From contig DMHJ01000125.1 in NCBI GenBank assembly GCA_003449495.1, positions 1 to 5,233 on the forward strand: a stretch of 5,233 nucleotides of DNA, given 5' to 3'. Position numbers and translations under genes: made by a program. The stretch comes from Clostridiales bacterium UBA8153 (lineage in GTDB: Bacteria > Bacillota > Sulfobacillia > UBA8153). Shown piece after piece: positions 4,792 through 5,233 of the stretch; positions within the stretch are counted from its first letter, which is position 1, and every line of letters begins with the position of its first letter. Under the pieces are notes generated by a model. That model had not been told where the DNA came from and searched no databases. It saw only the letters and a list, made by a program, of their open reading frames with translations.

Positions 4792-5233
4792 TTACGCGCC
4801 CAGGTACCTCCGCTCAAGCCCGAGGAAGACCCTCAAAGTAGCGGCAAGAGCACCCAGAAAAACGCCCACTACGATACCGCGCATGCCCGCGGCGTTAGGT
4901 ATTCGCAAGAGCCATCCGCCCAACGCAGGGAACCGATCCCACATTACCTCACCGACGGGCACGTTGCCCAACATGACGATAACTGCCACGACCATCATGA
5001 CCGTCGCCTCTGCCGTACGCACTCGGAAAGCACGGTAGGCCGCAGACGCGATGAAGAAGGCCAAGATCGAGAACATGGTAGCCTCTATGGGTGCGACGAG
5101 GGCATTGAAGATCCACCGGAAGGTGGGGTGGGCATTGCCAGTACCCGCAAACAAACCACGTACGGTGAGGCCATAGATCAGGTACGTCCATAAACATACC
5201 TGGCAGATCAGGCTGTACGGCCAGTGTTCCCGT
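4792..5233 (-). CDS. Uncharacterised polytopic membrane protein, cut by the right edge
   Basis: The leftward frame is open to the edge, giving at least 146 residues, so the true start lies outside. A TTG at 5154 could be an internal start but has no ribosome binding site, and the frame upstream of it is clearly membrane-like. Helices are expected at about 6-25, 40-63, 75-92 and 117-138 of the visible part. The C-terminal region has distinctive patterns: EATMFSILAFFIASAAYRAF, then a polar turn, VMLGNVPVGEVMW, FPALGGWLL, IPNAAGMRG and a basic end, LGLERRYLGA. It resembles conserved hypothetical membrane proteins I recall from Firmicutes and uncultured lineages, with no known role. It is the first visible gene of the three-gene operon. 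Confidence 0.8.
   Translation of the reverse strand, partial: REHWPYSLICQVCLWTYLIYGLTVRGLFAGTGNAHPTFRWIFNALVAPIEATMFSILAFFIASAAYRAFRVRTAEATVMMVVAVIVMLGNVPVGEVMWDRFPALGGWLLRIPNAAGMRGIVVGVFLGALAATLRVFLGLERRYLGA

Noticed and set aside
4722..4817. Longer N-terminus for the 277-aa membrane-anchored protein
   Set aside because: It would overlap the upstream stop and contain the strong AAAGGAGG site that serves ATG 4721; the added residues are not membrane-like.

Overview
The window is about 60% GC. It has strong AGGAGG-type ribosome binding sites, frequent GTG starts and tight gene packing, and its two clearest enzymes resemble Bacillus/Clostridia proteins (YhfI and YueJ/PncA). This suggests a GC-rich Firmicute, possibly a thermophilic Clostridia-like lineage. 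That placement is an inference; there is no rRNA or marker gene here to fix it.

Layout from left to right. Positions 1-238 hold what may be the tail of an upstream reading frame ending at 152, then a leader. A rightward gene of unknown function (239-745) follows, with a clear ribosome binding site and a GTG start. It ends tail-to-tail with a leftward two-gene operon: a nicotinamidase (1495-2013) followed by a YhfI-like MBL-fold hydrolase (742-1479). The two convergent stop codons share one CTAG. A rightward NUDIX hydrolase of the COG4112 type (2052-2714) diverges from the nicotinamidase, with only 38 bp between their starts. An inverted repeat lies just inside the NUDIX gene.

Positions 2715-3156 contain no convincing gene. 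They do contain a strong imperfect hairpin (2883-2938), a small perfect hairpin (3052-3067) and a stretch resembling the anticodon-loop-to-T-loop part of a serine tRNA (3084-3127). The last reads as a relic, possibly an integration-site scar. A good terminator (3157-3190) then closes a leftward operon of three membrane-protein genes: a polytopic protein cut by the right edge (4792 to >5233), a protein with a large domain between two membrane anchors (3888-4721), and a six-helix protein (3199-3843). I cannot assign a function to any of the three. Their order, ribosome binding sites and shared terminator suggest that they work together in the cytoplasmic membrane.

The middle of the window looks like ordinary metabolism: NAD salvage and nucleotide or phosphoester hydrolysis. 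The unknown membrane operon is the best candidate for an undescribed system, and the tRNA-like scar is the most unusual non-coding signal.
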